A stretch of 64,000 bases of DNA, taken from the NCBI GenBank assembly GCA_016584305.1, contig JACEEZ010020091.1, forward strand, positions 32,053 to 96,052, given 5' to 3'. A program made the translations under genes and the position numbers. The notes under the pieces are model-generated. The model was not told where the DNA came from. It saw only the letters and a list, made by a program, of their open reading frames with translations, and searched no databases. Below, piece by piece: positions 35,726 to 46,560 of this stretch (position 1 is its first letter; each line of letters opens with the position of its first letter). Source of the stretch: Chionoecetes opilio. Taxonomy: Eukaryota; Arthropoda; Malacostraca; Decapoda; Majidae.

Positions 35726-38700
35726 TAGTCCATGTGAGCCAAGACCACGATTTTGGGATATCGGTACCCTTACCCGGGGTGACTAATTCTCTTAGGTGTT
35801 TTTAGCTTGCTCAATGTCTCTAGTTTTGTTTTTTGATATGATACCCTTGCACACGGTAGCTGAATGGTCGTTATCAATTCTTGATAGACACATTAACCAA
35901 CTCTAGTCCTACCTCGAAAAATTCAGAAAAATTTTAAAATGTCAAATTTGGGTACAGGAATGCCCTAAATGTCACTAAAAATGAATATAGTATTGTCCAC
36001 ATTTAATACAAGTCCATGTAAATACACACTAAGCATGCCATGGGCTTGTACTTACTATTATGGCCAATTAATCCTCCTCAATATCATCTACGTCAGACTC
36101 GGAATCTGACTGTTGTGCTACCGGCTCTTCTTCAATAGCCTTGTTCTGGCATGTCCTGTAACCTGCAAAATGTCCGTACACTTCAGGCCATTGCTGAGGC
36201 AAGTGCACTTAGGGAGTTCGCATGACCGCACACACTTGCAGGATAGTAGCTGCAAAACAGCATCTGGTGCTGGTGAGCCTCGCATCCATTGCAGCAAGCT
36301 TCCCGTCCCATCTGTCATCCAGCCGCAGTCCGGGTTGGGGTTTTCGCAACAAATGGCTGGCTCTGCAGACTTCTCCTCCAGATCGCAGCCTGGTAGTTTG
36401 CACGAAAGTGCATGCATGAAGAGGCAGTCCTCAAAAGGGAGGGAGTTGACTTGACTCCACCTCTCCACGTCTCGCACAGAACAGCTCATACCGAAGCTTG
36501 TTCACCTCAGTTTGTGTGGGTAGATGGCAGGTACATGGGGGCAGGTGATTTCCTGTAGCTTCTCAAAGAGTTCAGGAGACACTTCCCATGAGCGCCCAAG
36601 TTCGTGGAAAGCATCCTGGTATGTCTTGTCCATCTTCACCTGCTTGGGAGTGTCGTCATCTTCCCCGGCCAGCGAATGCACTGAGGGTTTATCACAGCCT
36701 GTAAAGGCATGCATACCAATCAATGAATCACCCCACGCTGCCTCCCAGTGTACGGCTCAGTGTGGTGATATCCAGGAATCTTGTCCGGTTCTTCGTCCCG
36801 CACTTCTGGAACAGGTGGGATGGGTCTTGTGGCACCTGCCCAGACACAGGACCATGACGTCTGTATCCTCTGCAGTGATGATGACAGACTTGTACCCAGA
36901 TTCTGCTGCATGAAGTGCATGGAGAAGGAGGCGTGTGTCTGCTTTTTCTTGACTTGACTTAAGCTCAGGACCCCTCTTCCCATTTGCTCTTTGGTGATCT
37001 TGAAGCAGAGCTGCTCACATGTGACATACAGCTCCTTGCCCCCGAGCTTCTCCCTGTGCTGTGGTTTTTTCCATTCTTCTACCAGGAATTTGGGATGAGA
37101 CTTGCCTTGTTGGAGGAACTACCGAGTAACTTTCTCCACTTGGATGTTTTTGCCCAGGTTGAATGTTCTTAAAATGGATCCCTGTGCCTCACTTCTTTTT
37201 GGCTCGTTCTGCATCTTTGATGGATGTCCCCTTGTAGACGTCAAACACAACATCAATGCGCCTGCTCTTAGCACCCTCATGGACAACGTGACTCAGTGCT
37301 GTGCCTGAAAGCTGTAAAAAAAGTTTTTGTCGTTTCCCTTCAGTTTCTGGACCCGGGCTCATCCCATCAATTATGGTACAGAGGCTCGGGGTCACCTCTG
37401 CAGGAAAACATTCCTCTCCAACTCCCTTGTTAGGGCAGCCTTGTTGGTCTTGCGGAGAGACCCATCACCGCTGGCAAGTGCCCATGGCAAAGGCCCCGGG
37501 GGATGAGCCAAGACATCACTCATTTTGAGCTTTCTGTTCTCAGCAACAAGGATCATCGGGGCCAAATAGGTTCCTGTCAGCCTTCAAGATAGCCTCCTTG
37601 GCATGGCCTTGTGAGCGGGGCCCTTCATTCTGATTTTTAGGGGAACGTTCTCAGTTTCGTCTTCGTCATCGTGGTCATGAAAACTGTATAGTTGGCGTAT
37701 CGGTCTCCAGGGGCGCTCTTCTTGAAGGCTTGATATGCATCCTCTCCTATTCTGTAGGCCCCTAGAAGGTCTTTGGCAACTTCTGGTGGTGCTGTATCGC
37801 AGTTGACAAACTGACAAGATCCCTTGCTCTGCTTTGAAGGGGTTCAACCAGCTGGTCTCCATCAGTTTGAACTAAAGATTGGACATCGGCCTCATCTCTT
37901 CTAATCCTTGGGCATCTGTAGGTCTGGGTGGCTGAAGTCAGTATACTTTTGGCCTACTACCATGGCCCTGAGCTGCCTCAGTATCTGCGGGCGATACTCC
38001 GATGTCAGGTAGTACCTGGCGACAGCTCCACCTTTCAGGCGGGAAGCCTTTTGGGTTGCCCCTGGTGTCTGGGTGTCTTTGTTGATCCGTCTCTTCGATG
38101 GTCTGGTCCACAGGAATCCGTCCAAAGGGGATTCTTGCTACCGATCGGGGACCGAAAGCCACCTTGCATGAAGTGTTCATGGACCTCTGGGTGTTCAATG
38201 GCAGTCGAGAACATCATGGCATAGTAGTAGGTCAGGAATCGGGCATAGTTCACCTTGTCATAGGCAAAACACCACGGTATAAATCTGTCGGATTGCTCCT
38301 AGGTGAAGCATCCATTTTGCCTTCTCTGGAGGCTCGAACCGGGTCCAGCATGATCTCAACCATGTCCAGGTATGACATCCAAAAATGCTGAGAGGTTTTG
38401 TGATCATCTCTTAGGGCCCTCAAGATAAACTTGGAAGAGCTTCAGGATATGTGTCATGATTCACTCTCCATCAGCTCTTGAAAGGTTCCCTGAGACACAT
38501 TGCTGTGGAAGCTGTTGATGTTCTTCAGTGTTCCATCCAGATGGTGTATGCCCCTTGAATGGTTTTTTCTTCTAGCCATGGAAGGAAGCCTTTCCATGCA
38601 AGCCTCATCAGTGCTTCATACACGAGCTTGTCCCAGTCTCACTGCTCTGTTGTACCTCCGCCGTCCATCACCCCTGACACTGATCCTTCGGGGATGACAC

Positions 38701-41379
38701 CTGATTTTCCCCACACAGATCTCTAAGACCTGCATCCTGAAAACCCCTTCCCCATGGTGGAGAGGAGATTGCAGATTGTGTGGAAGACGCCCATCCTGAT
38801 GATAATGTTCTGAACTTCTCTTGTTTCCAGAGAACCTCCCGGGAGCTTTGGGATAGAGTGCTTGATCAAACACGCACACAATCTTGTAAGCTGTAAGGAC
38901 TGCATGATGGGATGCGTTTGCTCCAAGACTTCATTAACGGTGGACATTTCTGTTGCGGGAGCATTGATAGTGGGCAGGTAGCTTACATGTCCTGGACCAC
39001 TGCAATGCTCTGCGGGTTTTGATGTTGAACCCGTCCAACTGCTGATGGACTGGTTTTTCATGGTCTGAATTCGAGTAAGAAGCCAGATAAAGTTCTTGGT
39101 CTTTGAATCCTGGACCTCTTTGGTAGTGTCGACATACGCAGTCTCAATCCTGGGTGGCCCTGCCCGCCGCCCAACATTGTATATTGGCAGAATTGATGCG
39201 GTCAGAGTGATGCTTCTTATCTTGGACTTGGTAATCTCTGCAGGGCCTTCTCTGGCACAGACCTGCAACCTGGAACTGGGCAGCAATGCCATTTGACTCT
39301 GTGAGAAGTACCTGCTCCACTTAGTGTCTCTTCAAGTCGGTCGATGTTTTTCCCAGGCCAGGGTTGTGAACACACCAGGGGAGATGTTTGCTGGCAGTGG
39401 AAAGTCATCCTTTGAACATTCCAGCTTCTGGATACAAAGGGCTGTATCGATCTCCTCAACATTGAGTAGGACACACAGTGGCCAAAACGATTCAGAGTTC
39501 GGATCAGTTCTGTGTTCCTGTCAAACACTTTACATCATTGGACAGCAGTACGTGCTTGGGTGGGGTTTGTCTTGCCACTGGTAACAGCAAAGACCAAGTC
39601 ACTGCCGAAGGGTGTGGCAAGACTTGAGCTCTTTCAGAGGGAGGTTGACACTCACACTCTCCTGTCAGCAGGGTGTGCAGGAATTTAGTGGGCTGCTGCA
39701 AGATAACTTCTGATCTGTATCGGGAGGCCATGGCTGACTCACATCTTGCTTATTGATCTCATTCCTCAGCTGCATTCCTGCTTTGGGTTAAGATATCTTC
39801 AGAGTTAGCTGCTCTTGCTTCTTGCAGATCTTTTGTCATTTTGTGTGCTTGTCGGGCAAGGTCGTCCATTGAGAGGCTGCGTGGATAGATTTGAAGCTTT
39901 CCTTTCTCATCTGGGACAAAGCGTAGTGATTCCCCAAACTCGGTTTCAATCTTTCGGCGAACATGTTTCTTTGTCGCTGGTTTCAGTTGGATAATACCAC
40001 GGGACATCATGGATCTCTCAAGCCTAGATGTAGGTTTATCATAGGCAGTACCCCTGGGTTGGGGAATAATTCAGTCCTTATATACAAGAGAGTTCCTCGA
40101 GGGCTTCTATCTCAGCCTCTTCGTAGCGTGCTTCCCTCGCTTTCTTCCTGATTTTCACCTGCACCAGACCTGGGGGCCGCTGGGGAATCATCTTTTGTGA
40201 AGAGTTTGTAGCCGACTTGTGGTAGTGGGCCCTCTGCAGCAACAAGGTCTCTGCTAAGTAAACCAAGGATTCTCTGGTTGAGTTTTCCTTTTGCTGCTCT
40301 GCGGATCTTCTCATCTGCTCGTAGCTCAACACACTGGATGAGTGGCTCCCTTGTCTTTGCTGCTTTCATGTACTTGCTGACTTCTCGCAGAAGAGACATA
40401 CTTTGGCATACACCCTGCTAGTACTAGGGGCATCCCTTGATGCCCTCCTCCTGGGTCGACGCTTGCTGTTCTATCTTGACACCCTTGGCAAGGATAGAAT
40501 CCAGTGACTTCTTCATTGTAAAGAGACTACGACATTTACGATGATAATGTATGTGTGGTATTCCTCCTTCTTCAAGGCCCTTGGCTGCTTCCAGGACTGG
40601 ATCATGCTGCCCCGATCTCTGCAGCCCTGAGCAATGTGTTCCAGGAGTCCAAATCCTGTGGTGACACCAAGCATCGCTGTCATCATCAGAGCAGTGGATG
40701 ATACAGTCGATCGGGGCTCTCTTCCTCGCTGATGGTTGCATCATGCCGTCAGACAGTCAGCACACACCTGCAAAAAAAATATCACCATTAAACATTACTG
40801 AACAAACAAACAAACACATTTACATGGAAACCATTCTACATATGTTTGCTCCTTCCAATAATAAATTATCCCCAAAATATCACAAAAAATCACCAAATTG
40901 AATAAACCCCTAAATATGGGGAACTTGAAATATACATCAGAATAACTCTTGTAGAGAATCAAATTAGCTACAAGAGCTGTTAGAATATATTTTTCAATTT
41001 CTCCCTATTTAGGGATTTATTCCAGATTTATGGGAAAATACCCAAAATTAATTTTTTTGGGGGTAAATCCCAAAATATGAGGAAATTTGAAAAATACCTA
41101 GGAACAACTCTGGTAGAGAATCAAATTCTACATAGGTTTCCAAAGTTTCGCAACGATCGTGTGATTGATTTTAAAGAAAATGAGGAAAACCCCGAGCGTC
41201 ACGCTGAAAATCTTTTTTTATGGGTAGCACCCCCCATTGCATCAAAAAATCAGACTAAGCTACCAGTGCGGGAAGGCTATCATATCTTAATGTATTTACA
41301 GTCACTCTATAAACATTTTAGTACCATTCGTGTTTAGTCACCCCAGGTGGTACCGATATCTGGCCTGGCTCATGGACTA
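35726..41379 (-). mobile_element. Academ-type DNA transposon A, 5.65 kb with long TIRs
   Basis: The left end reads TAGTCCATGTGAGCCAAGACC; the right end inverted reads TAGTCCATGAGCCAGGCC. Both continue with GATATCGGTACC and a (C)GGGGTGACTAA block, and further in GATATGATA(C/G)CCTT and GGTAGCT, giving an inverted repeat of at least about 150 bases. The interior is one long minus-strand gene with an XPG/FEN1-like region. DNA transposons that encode an XPG nuclease are known as Academ. TA lies at both tips, but no longer target duplication is evident. Confidence 0.8.
36068..40744 (-). pseudogene. Academ-like transposase/XPG-nuclease protein, many frameshifts
   Basis: A single protein of roughly 1,450 residues can be followed on the minus strand through about ten frame changes. 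The order is: a Cys/His N-terminus (CIIHCSD..., HIHYHRKCRSLFTMKK, near 40540-40690), TKKHVRRKIETEFGESLRFV (about 39910-39970), LPTINAPATEMSTVNEVLEQ (about 38910-38970), CVFDQALYPKA (about 38850), IIIRMGVFHTICNLL (about 38760-38810), PFGRIPVDQTIEE (about 38090-38130), RRIDVVFDVYKGTSIKDAER (about 37200-37260), ADTRLLLHAL (about 36920-36950), EDTDVMVLCLG (about 36845-36875), IGMHAFTGCD (about 36693-36725), and a C-terminal cysteine cluster LLSCKC...CTCLSNGLKC (about 36165-36245). After a last frame change it ends in an acidic tail at 36068. The ADT...EDTD...GCD series resembles XPG/FEN1 I-domain metal ligands. The acidic residue usually before ADT is Lys here. Non-functional as it stands. Confidence 0.8.
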
Positions 41380-41422
41380 TCAGCCGTTCTGGCGAGGCAC
41401 GCAAGCGAGAGAGAAGAGCAAG

Positions 41423-41455
41423 AAGCCGTAAGAAGCCAGGCTTCTTACGGCTTCC
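41423..41455. repeat. Near-perfect 33-base palindrome
   Basis: GAAGCCGTAAGAAGCC followed by its inverse GGCTTCTTACGGCTTC with one base between. It lies just outside the right TIR of transposon A and just before a gag fragment. The flank GGTGAG/GGCGAAT on the opposite strand is shared with the hairpin at 20803-20852. Confidence 0.8.
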
Positions 41456-41494
41456 TCACCAAAATTCGCCTTAGGCATCCTCGGTGAATCGAAG

Positions 41495-42325
41495 CAAGAT
41501 AATTATGTCACTGGAGGACGCACTCAAGTATGTCGAAGCAAAGAAAGCGGGAAACGGGTCACCGGTCGACTCCCCGAGGGAGGCACCATTGTAACCGCGG
41601 CTGCTGCTAGCTCCTACAAGCGCCAAGAGAGGGGACTGCTGCAGACCAAGTCAGGCGATGCCAGACCCTCAGCCTCACTTTGTGGTCACTGTGGCAAGCC
41701 AGGCCACGGACGGAGCCGACAGGAGCGCATGAGGAAATGTATAGCATACAACCACACATGCGCCAAATGCGGCAACTTACACCATCACGGGAGCATGTGT
41801 CGCCGGTCACAAAATCAGCGCAGACCCACCCAGCCAACCGGACCACGGCCACAGGATGATGCCACTGCCATCTTCGAAACCCTAAACACCGTTTGGGGAC
41901 GTCCCAATACTGGGCTCCATACTATCTCGCTTGGAGCACCACGTTTACAATGAGTTTTGTGACACCTGGGGGAAACGGGCGTCCGACCCCCAGCCGTGCG
42001 TTGATGTATCCATCCAAGCCGTCCCATCTGACGCCCGAACCCTTGGCTTCCAGCAGGGCGAGGGTGTGTGTGTGTGTGTGTGTGTGCCTTATCGGGATGA
42101 TCACACAGACTGACCACAGACTCTGTGGTGACGAGGCCATACTAGCAGTGATGTCCGTGGTGACGTGTGAGTGTGGCGAAAGTGTCTACATCAAGAATAC
42201 CATCCAGACACTTCTATCACCACAACTACCGTTTACTACTACCGCAAACTAGCGTTTGCCGCTCTTCTTTACTTCGACATACTTGACTGCGTCCCCCCAG
42301 TGACATATCTTGCTTCGAGGGTGCC
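41495..42325 (+). pseudogene. Retrotransposon gag zinc knuckles and start of protease region
   Basis: A degraded gag-pol segment. Two zinc-knuckle blocks are visible: CGHCGKPGHG (41679-41708) and a full CX2CX4HX4C, CAKCGNLHHHGSMC (41759-41800), binding element RNA in the capsid. A conserved linker follows, DDATAIFETLNTVWGRPN then, one frame over, HHVYNEFCDTWGKRASDPQP and DARTLGFQQ. A (GT)n microsatellite (42064-42087) sits exactly where the pre-protease linker should be, and the protease DTG motif is not seen before the assembly gap. At least three frameshifts, including a stop after SPREAPL at the N-terminus. The LTR superfamily cannot be decided without pol. Confidence 0.65.
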
Positions 42326-42960
42326 NNNNNNNNNNNNNNNNNNNNNNNNNNNNNNNNNNNNNNNNNNNNNNNNNNNNNNNNNNNNNNNNNNNNNNNNNNN
42401 NNNNNNNNNNNNNNNNNNNNNNNNNNNNNNNNNNNNNNNNNNNNNNNNNNNNNNNNNNNNNNNNNNNNNNNNNNNNNNNNNNNNNNNNNNNNNNNNNNNN
42501 NNNNNNNNNNNNNNNNNNNNNNNNNNNNNNNNNNNNNNNNNNNNNNNNNNNNNNNNNNNNNNNNNNNNNNNNNNNNNNNNNNNNNNNNNNNNNNNNNNNN
42601 NNNNNNNNNNNNNNNNNNNNNNNNNNNNNNNNNNNNNNNNNNNNNNNNNNNNNNNNNNNNNNNNNNNNNNNNNNNNNNNNNNNNNNNNNNNNNNNNNNNN
42701 NNNNNNNNNNNNNNNNNNNNNNNNNNNNNNNNNNNNNNNNNNNNNNNNNNNNNNNNNNNNNNNNNNNNNNNNNNNNNNNNNNNNNNNNNNNNNNNNNNNN
42801 NNNNNNNNNNNNNNNNNNNNNNNNNNNNNNNNNNNNNNNNNNNNNNNNNNNNNNNNNNNNNNNNNNNNNNNNNNNNNNNNNNNNNNNNNNNNNNNNNNNN
42901 NNNNNNNNNNNNNNNNNNNNNNNNNNNNNNNNNNNNNNNNNNNNNNNNNNNNNNNNNNNN
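42326..42960. other. Assembly gap
   Basis: 635 consecutive N. Translated frames across it are meaningless. Confidence 1.
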
Positions 42961-43096
42961 ACCCAGGTTACGCTGGTTATTTGATACCACCAGGTAATGT
43001 TTCTTTGGTTAAGATTAGTTGTAGTTTCTTTTTTCCGCCAAAATACACGGGACTTTAATTATCATTTCTTTATTGGGCAAACTCATGGTGGTTATA

Positions 43097-43380
43097 ATGG
43101 ACGAGGACTTCGTCTCAAAAAAAACCTATAAGGTTAGGTTAGGTTTCATTAAAACCTATAAGACCCTGACAAAATTTTCCCGGACAAATTTTAGTGCTTT
43201 TTCTGATGGACAAACAAGTGTTTTTAATGGAAACGGTATCATAAAATGCGGTGATGATTTTTTTTCTCGTTTTGTTATGGGTTTGCGCAAAATAAAGCTA
43301 TCTGCATTAGAAAAAACCCTATTGTAGGCCAGGAAAAAATAGTCGGCGTCGCTGAATACGACCGCGAAGTCCTCGTCCAT
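43097..43380. mobile_element. MITE of 284 bases flanked by TA
   Basis: The inverted ends ATGGACGAGGACTTCG match exactly over 16 bases, and TA lies outside each end (43095-43096 and 43381-43382). An AGGTTA run is inside near 43135. No transposase. TA flanks suggest a Tc1/mariner-type parent. Confidence 0.7.
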
Positions 43381-43442
43381 TATTACTCTAAAGGTAAAAT
43401 TCTAGAGTCCTTTGCCGCTCTCATTAATAGGTTTGGTAAAGC

Positions 43443-43723
43443 TGCATAAGCACTGCTCCAAGCTGATCTGAATGTCATTACACCAGCATATAGTACACTT
43501 ACTGTACTTCATATATGCAAAGGTTGCAATGTGCGGTGAGGCTAACCTAACCTGCCTTTGCCTTTGGACTTGTGGAATTTTTCAGGCACCTCAGACTTTG
43601 TAGAGGCAATGTGGTTTAAACAGGCCTGGCCGCACACTGGAACCTTTGCATATATGAAGTGCAGTAAGTGTACTATATGTTAGTGCAATGTCATTCAGAT
43701 CAGCTTGGAGCAGTGCATATGCA
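43443..43723. mobile_element. Foldback MITE with about 90-base arms
   Basis: 43443-43540 and 43635-43723 are inverted copies: GCACTGCTCCAAGCTGATCT, then ATATAGTACACTTACTG and TTCATATATGCAAAGGTT in both arms, with a spacer of about 95 bases. No coding content. Confidence 0.8.
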
Positions 43724-43799
43724 TCCGGAGACAGGCATACATCACCCACATCACCCACTACTGTTCTTCATTGAGCCAGACTTGACCTGAACAACCTGC

Positions 43800-44075
43800 A
43801 TGGATTCAAGTAACAAGTAACGGATTCAAGCTGGAAAAGCGTAGATATAAAAAAGAAATAGGGAAAAACTGGTTCACAAATAGTGTGGTAAATGATTGGA
43901 ATGGACTCAGTAGACAGGTAGTTAGTGCGGAGTCATTAGAGAGCTTTAAAGGGAGCCTAGATAAATTCATGGATGGGGATGAATTGAGTTAGTTAGTTAG
44001 ATGGGGATGAATTGAGTAGAGTTAATTGGCAGGGCATGTGGGTGATCTTAGGCCGCCCGACGGTGCAGAAATATT
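43800..44075 (+). mobile_element. CR1/L2-like non-LTR element, 3' end
   Basis: From about 43810 the frame reads GFKLEKRRYKKEIGKNWFTN, then SVVNDWNGLSRQVVSAESLE and SFKGSLDKFMDGDELS before a stop. This is the typical last 60 residues of CR1/L2-like RT proteins. After the stop, TTAGTTAGTTAG and a second copy of ATGGGGATGAATTGAG follow, then a short 3' UTR. Only the extreme 3' end was inserted or survives. Confidence 0.7.
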
Positions 44076-44079
44076 TTGG

Positions 44080-44157
44080 TTCTCATTGGGAATCGAACTC
44101 GGGTCATCGAGAACTCCACTCGGAGACCCTATCCACTCTGCTACCGCCTCCCCTAGA
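44080..44157 (-). repeat. tRNA-like SINE head
   Basis: The minus strand reads GGGGAGGCGGTAGCAGAGTG with an A box (TAGCAGAGTGG), and 35 bases on GAGTTCGATTCC as a B box. The first and last seven bases do not pair as an acceptor stem, so this is not a working tRNA gene. It abuts the 3' end of the CR1/L2-like fragment on the opposite strand. Confidence 0.55.
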
Positions 44158-45750
44158 TAGTAGTATTGTTGTGGAAATTTTATGTCACAAACATTTATAT
44201 AATTAGAGTTCCTACCTTCAAAAACCCTTTAGTCTATCTCATCCCGACAAAATACCCCAGCCAGTACAAAGATACTTATCGGTGGATAGGAGGGTTGAAT
44301 TGGGTTGAAGGCTTATCAATACTGCAATGTTCAGGCGCTAGGAGTGGCCAGGCCGTGATCAGGGCCGGAGGTGCAAGGCGGAAGCAATGTGTTTGATTTG
44401 GGCGTCAGGGCGGGTTATCACAAAAACACGGGCGCGGCGGATGGAATCGAAGTGGTGATTTTAAACCCACGCCCTATTGTTTTAAAAAACACAAAGGTTT
44501 ATATACAAACCCCATATACATTATACAATGTCTACAAAGGTTTATATAAAACTTATCAAATCTAATTTATCGATCTAATTAGAGAAGTTTAGAGAGAGAT
44601 GTTACCCCCGGGGAGGGTCCATATACAAAAGGGGTTTTTTACACTGGCCAAATTTTTCCGCGGATCTTCAGTCAAACTCCGATTACCGCAGTCGTGGTTC
44701 TCAATTAGAGAGAACTGCAACTCCGAAATGCCAGTGGTCGCTGGCAGTTTTAACTCACAATTTGGTGAAAAGTTGGTAAAATTGAAAAAAAAATATGGGC
44801 TTATTCCACTGCACTTAAAACACAAAAGTAAAATTTAAGAACGATTTTCTTCTATATGTATATTGTATAGAAGCCTGAGTCTGTAAACATGTATTTAACC
44901 AAATAACCAATTTAGGTTATAGTTGAGGAGGCGAGGTAAATGTTACTCTAGATATATATAGTCAATAACGTATGTTTAGAAGTTATCTATCCCTAGGCAG
45001 TCATATTTTCTTGTTATTATTGTGTATCAATCAGATAGAAACCCTGGAAGTGCAATGAGTCGACGCGTGAAGGGGCAATGTTTTGATTCAATCTTCCCGC
45101 CACAATCCCCCCGCCCACCACTCCCGCCGCGGAGTGTCGCCTCCACAATTTAACCTACATTGTCGCAGCAACAAGTCGATTTCGGCTTTCTTTATTCTTC
45201 GTTTACCAAGGCATTGCTTATTGTATTGACAAGCGTTGCCAGACGCAGCAGTACTGTCTTAGAAAACAGTGTGAACATCACCCAAATTTACATCCCACAA
45301 TATACATGTAAAAAATATATTAAGCTTTGTACTCGGGGCGGAGTAATTTGCATTAAATTGCTATTATAGAACGTTCAATATTTAATGCATGTCATCCATA
45401 TAATTAGTAGAACAACAGAAGAACTATATTTTTGGTATTCAGATGCGGTGCATCAATGTTTATCGCGAAATTAATTTATGAAAAAATATAGTCGCGGAGC
45501 CAAAACACAGTAGACCAACCTTTGAGTTAAACTGCCAGGACCACGGCATTTCTCGAGTTTCAGATCATTGGAATTACCCAGAGAGTTTGAGGGTATCCGC
45601 GATCTCCCAAAGCTACGGGAGATTTCACCGAAGGACCGCGATAATCCTTTGATACCGCCAATGAGCATCCAGGCAATATATAAAAAAATTATCGTCATAA
45701 TCATCAGCTACATAAACAAATCATCCCACGCTTGAACTCAGACAGCCCGC

Positions 45751-45753
<3 letters not shown>
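44158..45753. other. Spacer without recognised gene
   Basis: Several 60-80 codon frames on both strands, none recognised. The 44599-44838 (+) and 44589-44825 (-) frames overlap and cannot both be real. No TIR pairs noticed. Confidence 0.4.
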
Positions 45754-45794
<41 letters not shown>

Positions 45795-45854
45795 ATATAT
45801 GTAATTGTATATTACATATAACAATATATATATATATATATATATAAATATAAT

Positions 45855-45948
<94 letters not shown>

Positions 45949-46012
45949 ATATATATATATATATATTATATATATAAAATATATATATATTATAAAATAT
46001 ATATATATATAG
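45754..46012. repeat. (TA)n microsatellite, about 260 bases
   Basis: Long TA run with a few ATAAAT/GTA interruptions. Its translations (Tyr-Ile repeats) are not genes. Confidence 0.95.
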
Positions 46013-46559
46013 TGTAGGGTACTGAATACATCGTGGAAGGTGTATTCGATAAGGTAGCTATATTGACAATATGTAGAAACATACAACAGGGTATAAAGAG
46101 GTGGACTGGTGAGCGTGGTGAATAACCTGACTGGGTCACCCTATCCCCTCAAGGCGAGGAGGTAGGTTGTCAGGCCATACCCTCCACTTCACTATTAGTA
46201 CAGGAGCATTAGTAAAAATTTAACGAAAACCTAGAAAAAAATAGAAAGAAAGCTGATTTTTTCAGGGAGCTCAGAAAACCATAAGCATGTCCACTGTGCA
46301 AGTTCTGCAAATTAAACCCTTTGGTGGCATTTTCAGAATGAAGATTGCCGCTTATAACAATTTGCGAAAAAATGGTTAAAATACCAAAATCGGCATAACT
46401 GGCCTTATTACAGTGGACCCATGCCATGTTCATTTTGATTTAAAAATAATTAACAAAAAGTGTAATTTAGATATTATAAAATAGTGAGTGATAATTAGCA
46501 TAAATTATAATTAATAGATATTATAATAATAATTATAATAATAATTTTCTCTTTTTTCA
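46013..46559. other. Spacer before the 46.56 kb gene remnant
   Basis: No gene. It ends in a pyrimidine tract TTTTCTCTTTTTTCAG at 46560, which looks like a splice acceptor for the following coding sequence. A possible degenerate TIR-like TTAGTACAGGAGC near 46196 is too weak to call. Confidence 0.35.
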
Positions 46560-46560
46560 G

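Noticed and set aside
36118..36489. Plus-strand frame of 113 codons overlapping the Academ-like C-terminus
   Set aside because: It is the opposite-strand shadow of a region with clear family motifs (cysteine cluster) on the minus strand.
42171..43058. Frames of 224-295 codons
   Set aside because: They run through the 635-base N gap and carry no sequence information.
44080..44157. Functional tRNA gene
   Set aside because: A and B boxes are present but the acceptor stem does not pair, and it abuts a retrotransposon end; a SINE head fits better.
45754..46012. Open frames of 70-97 codons on both strands
   Set aside because: They are translations of a (TA)n microsatellite (Tyr-Ile repeats).
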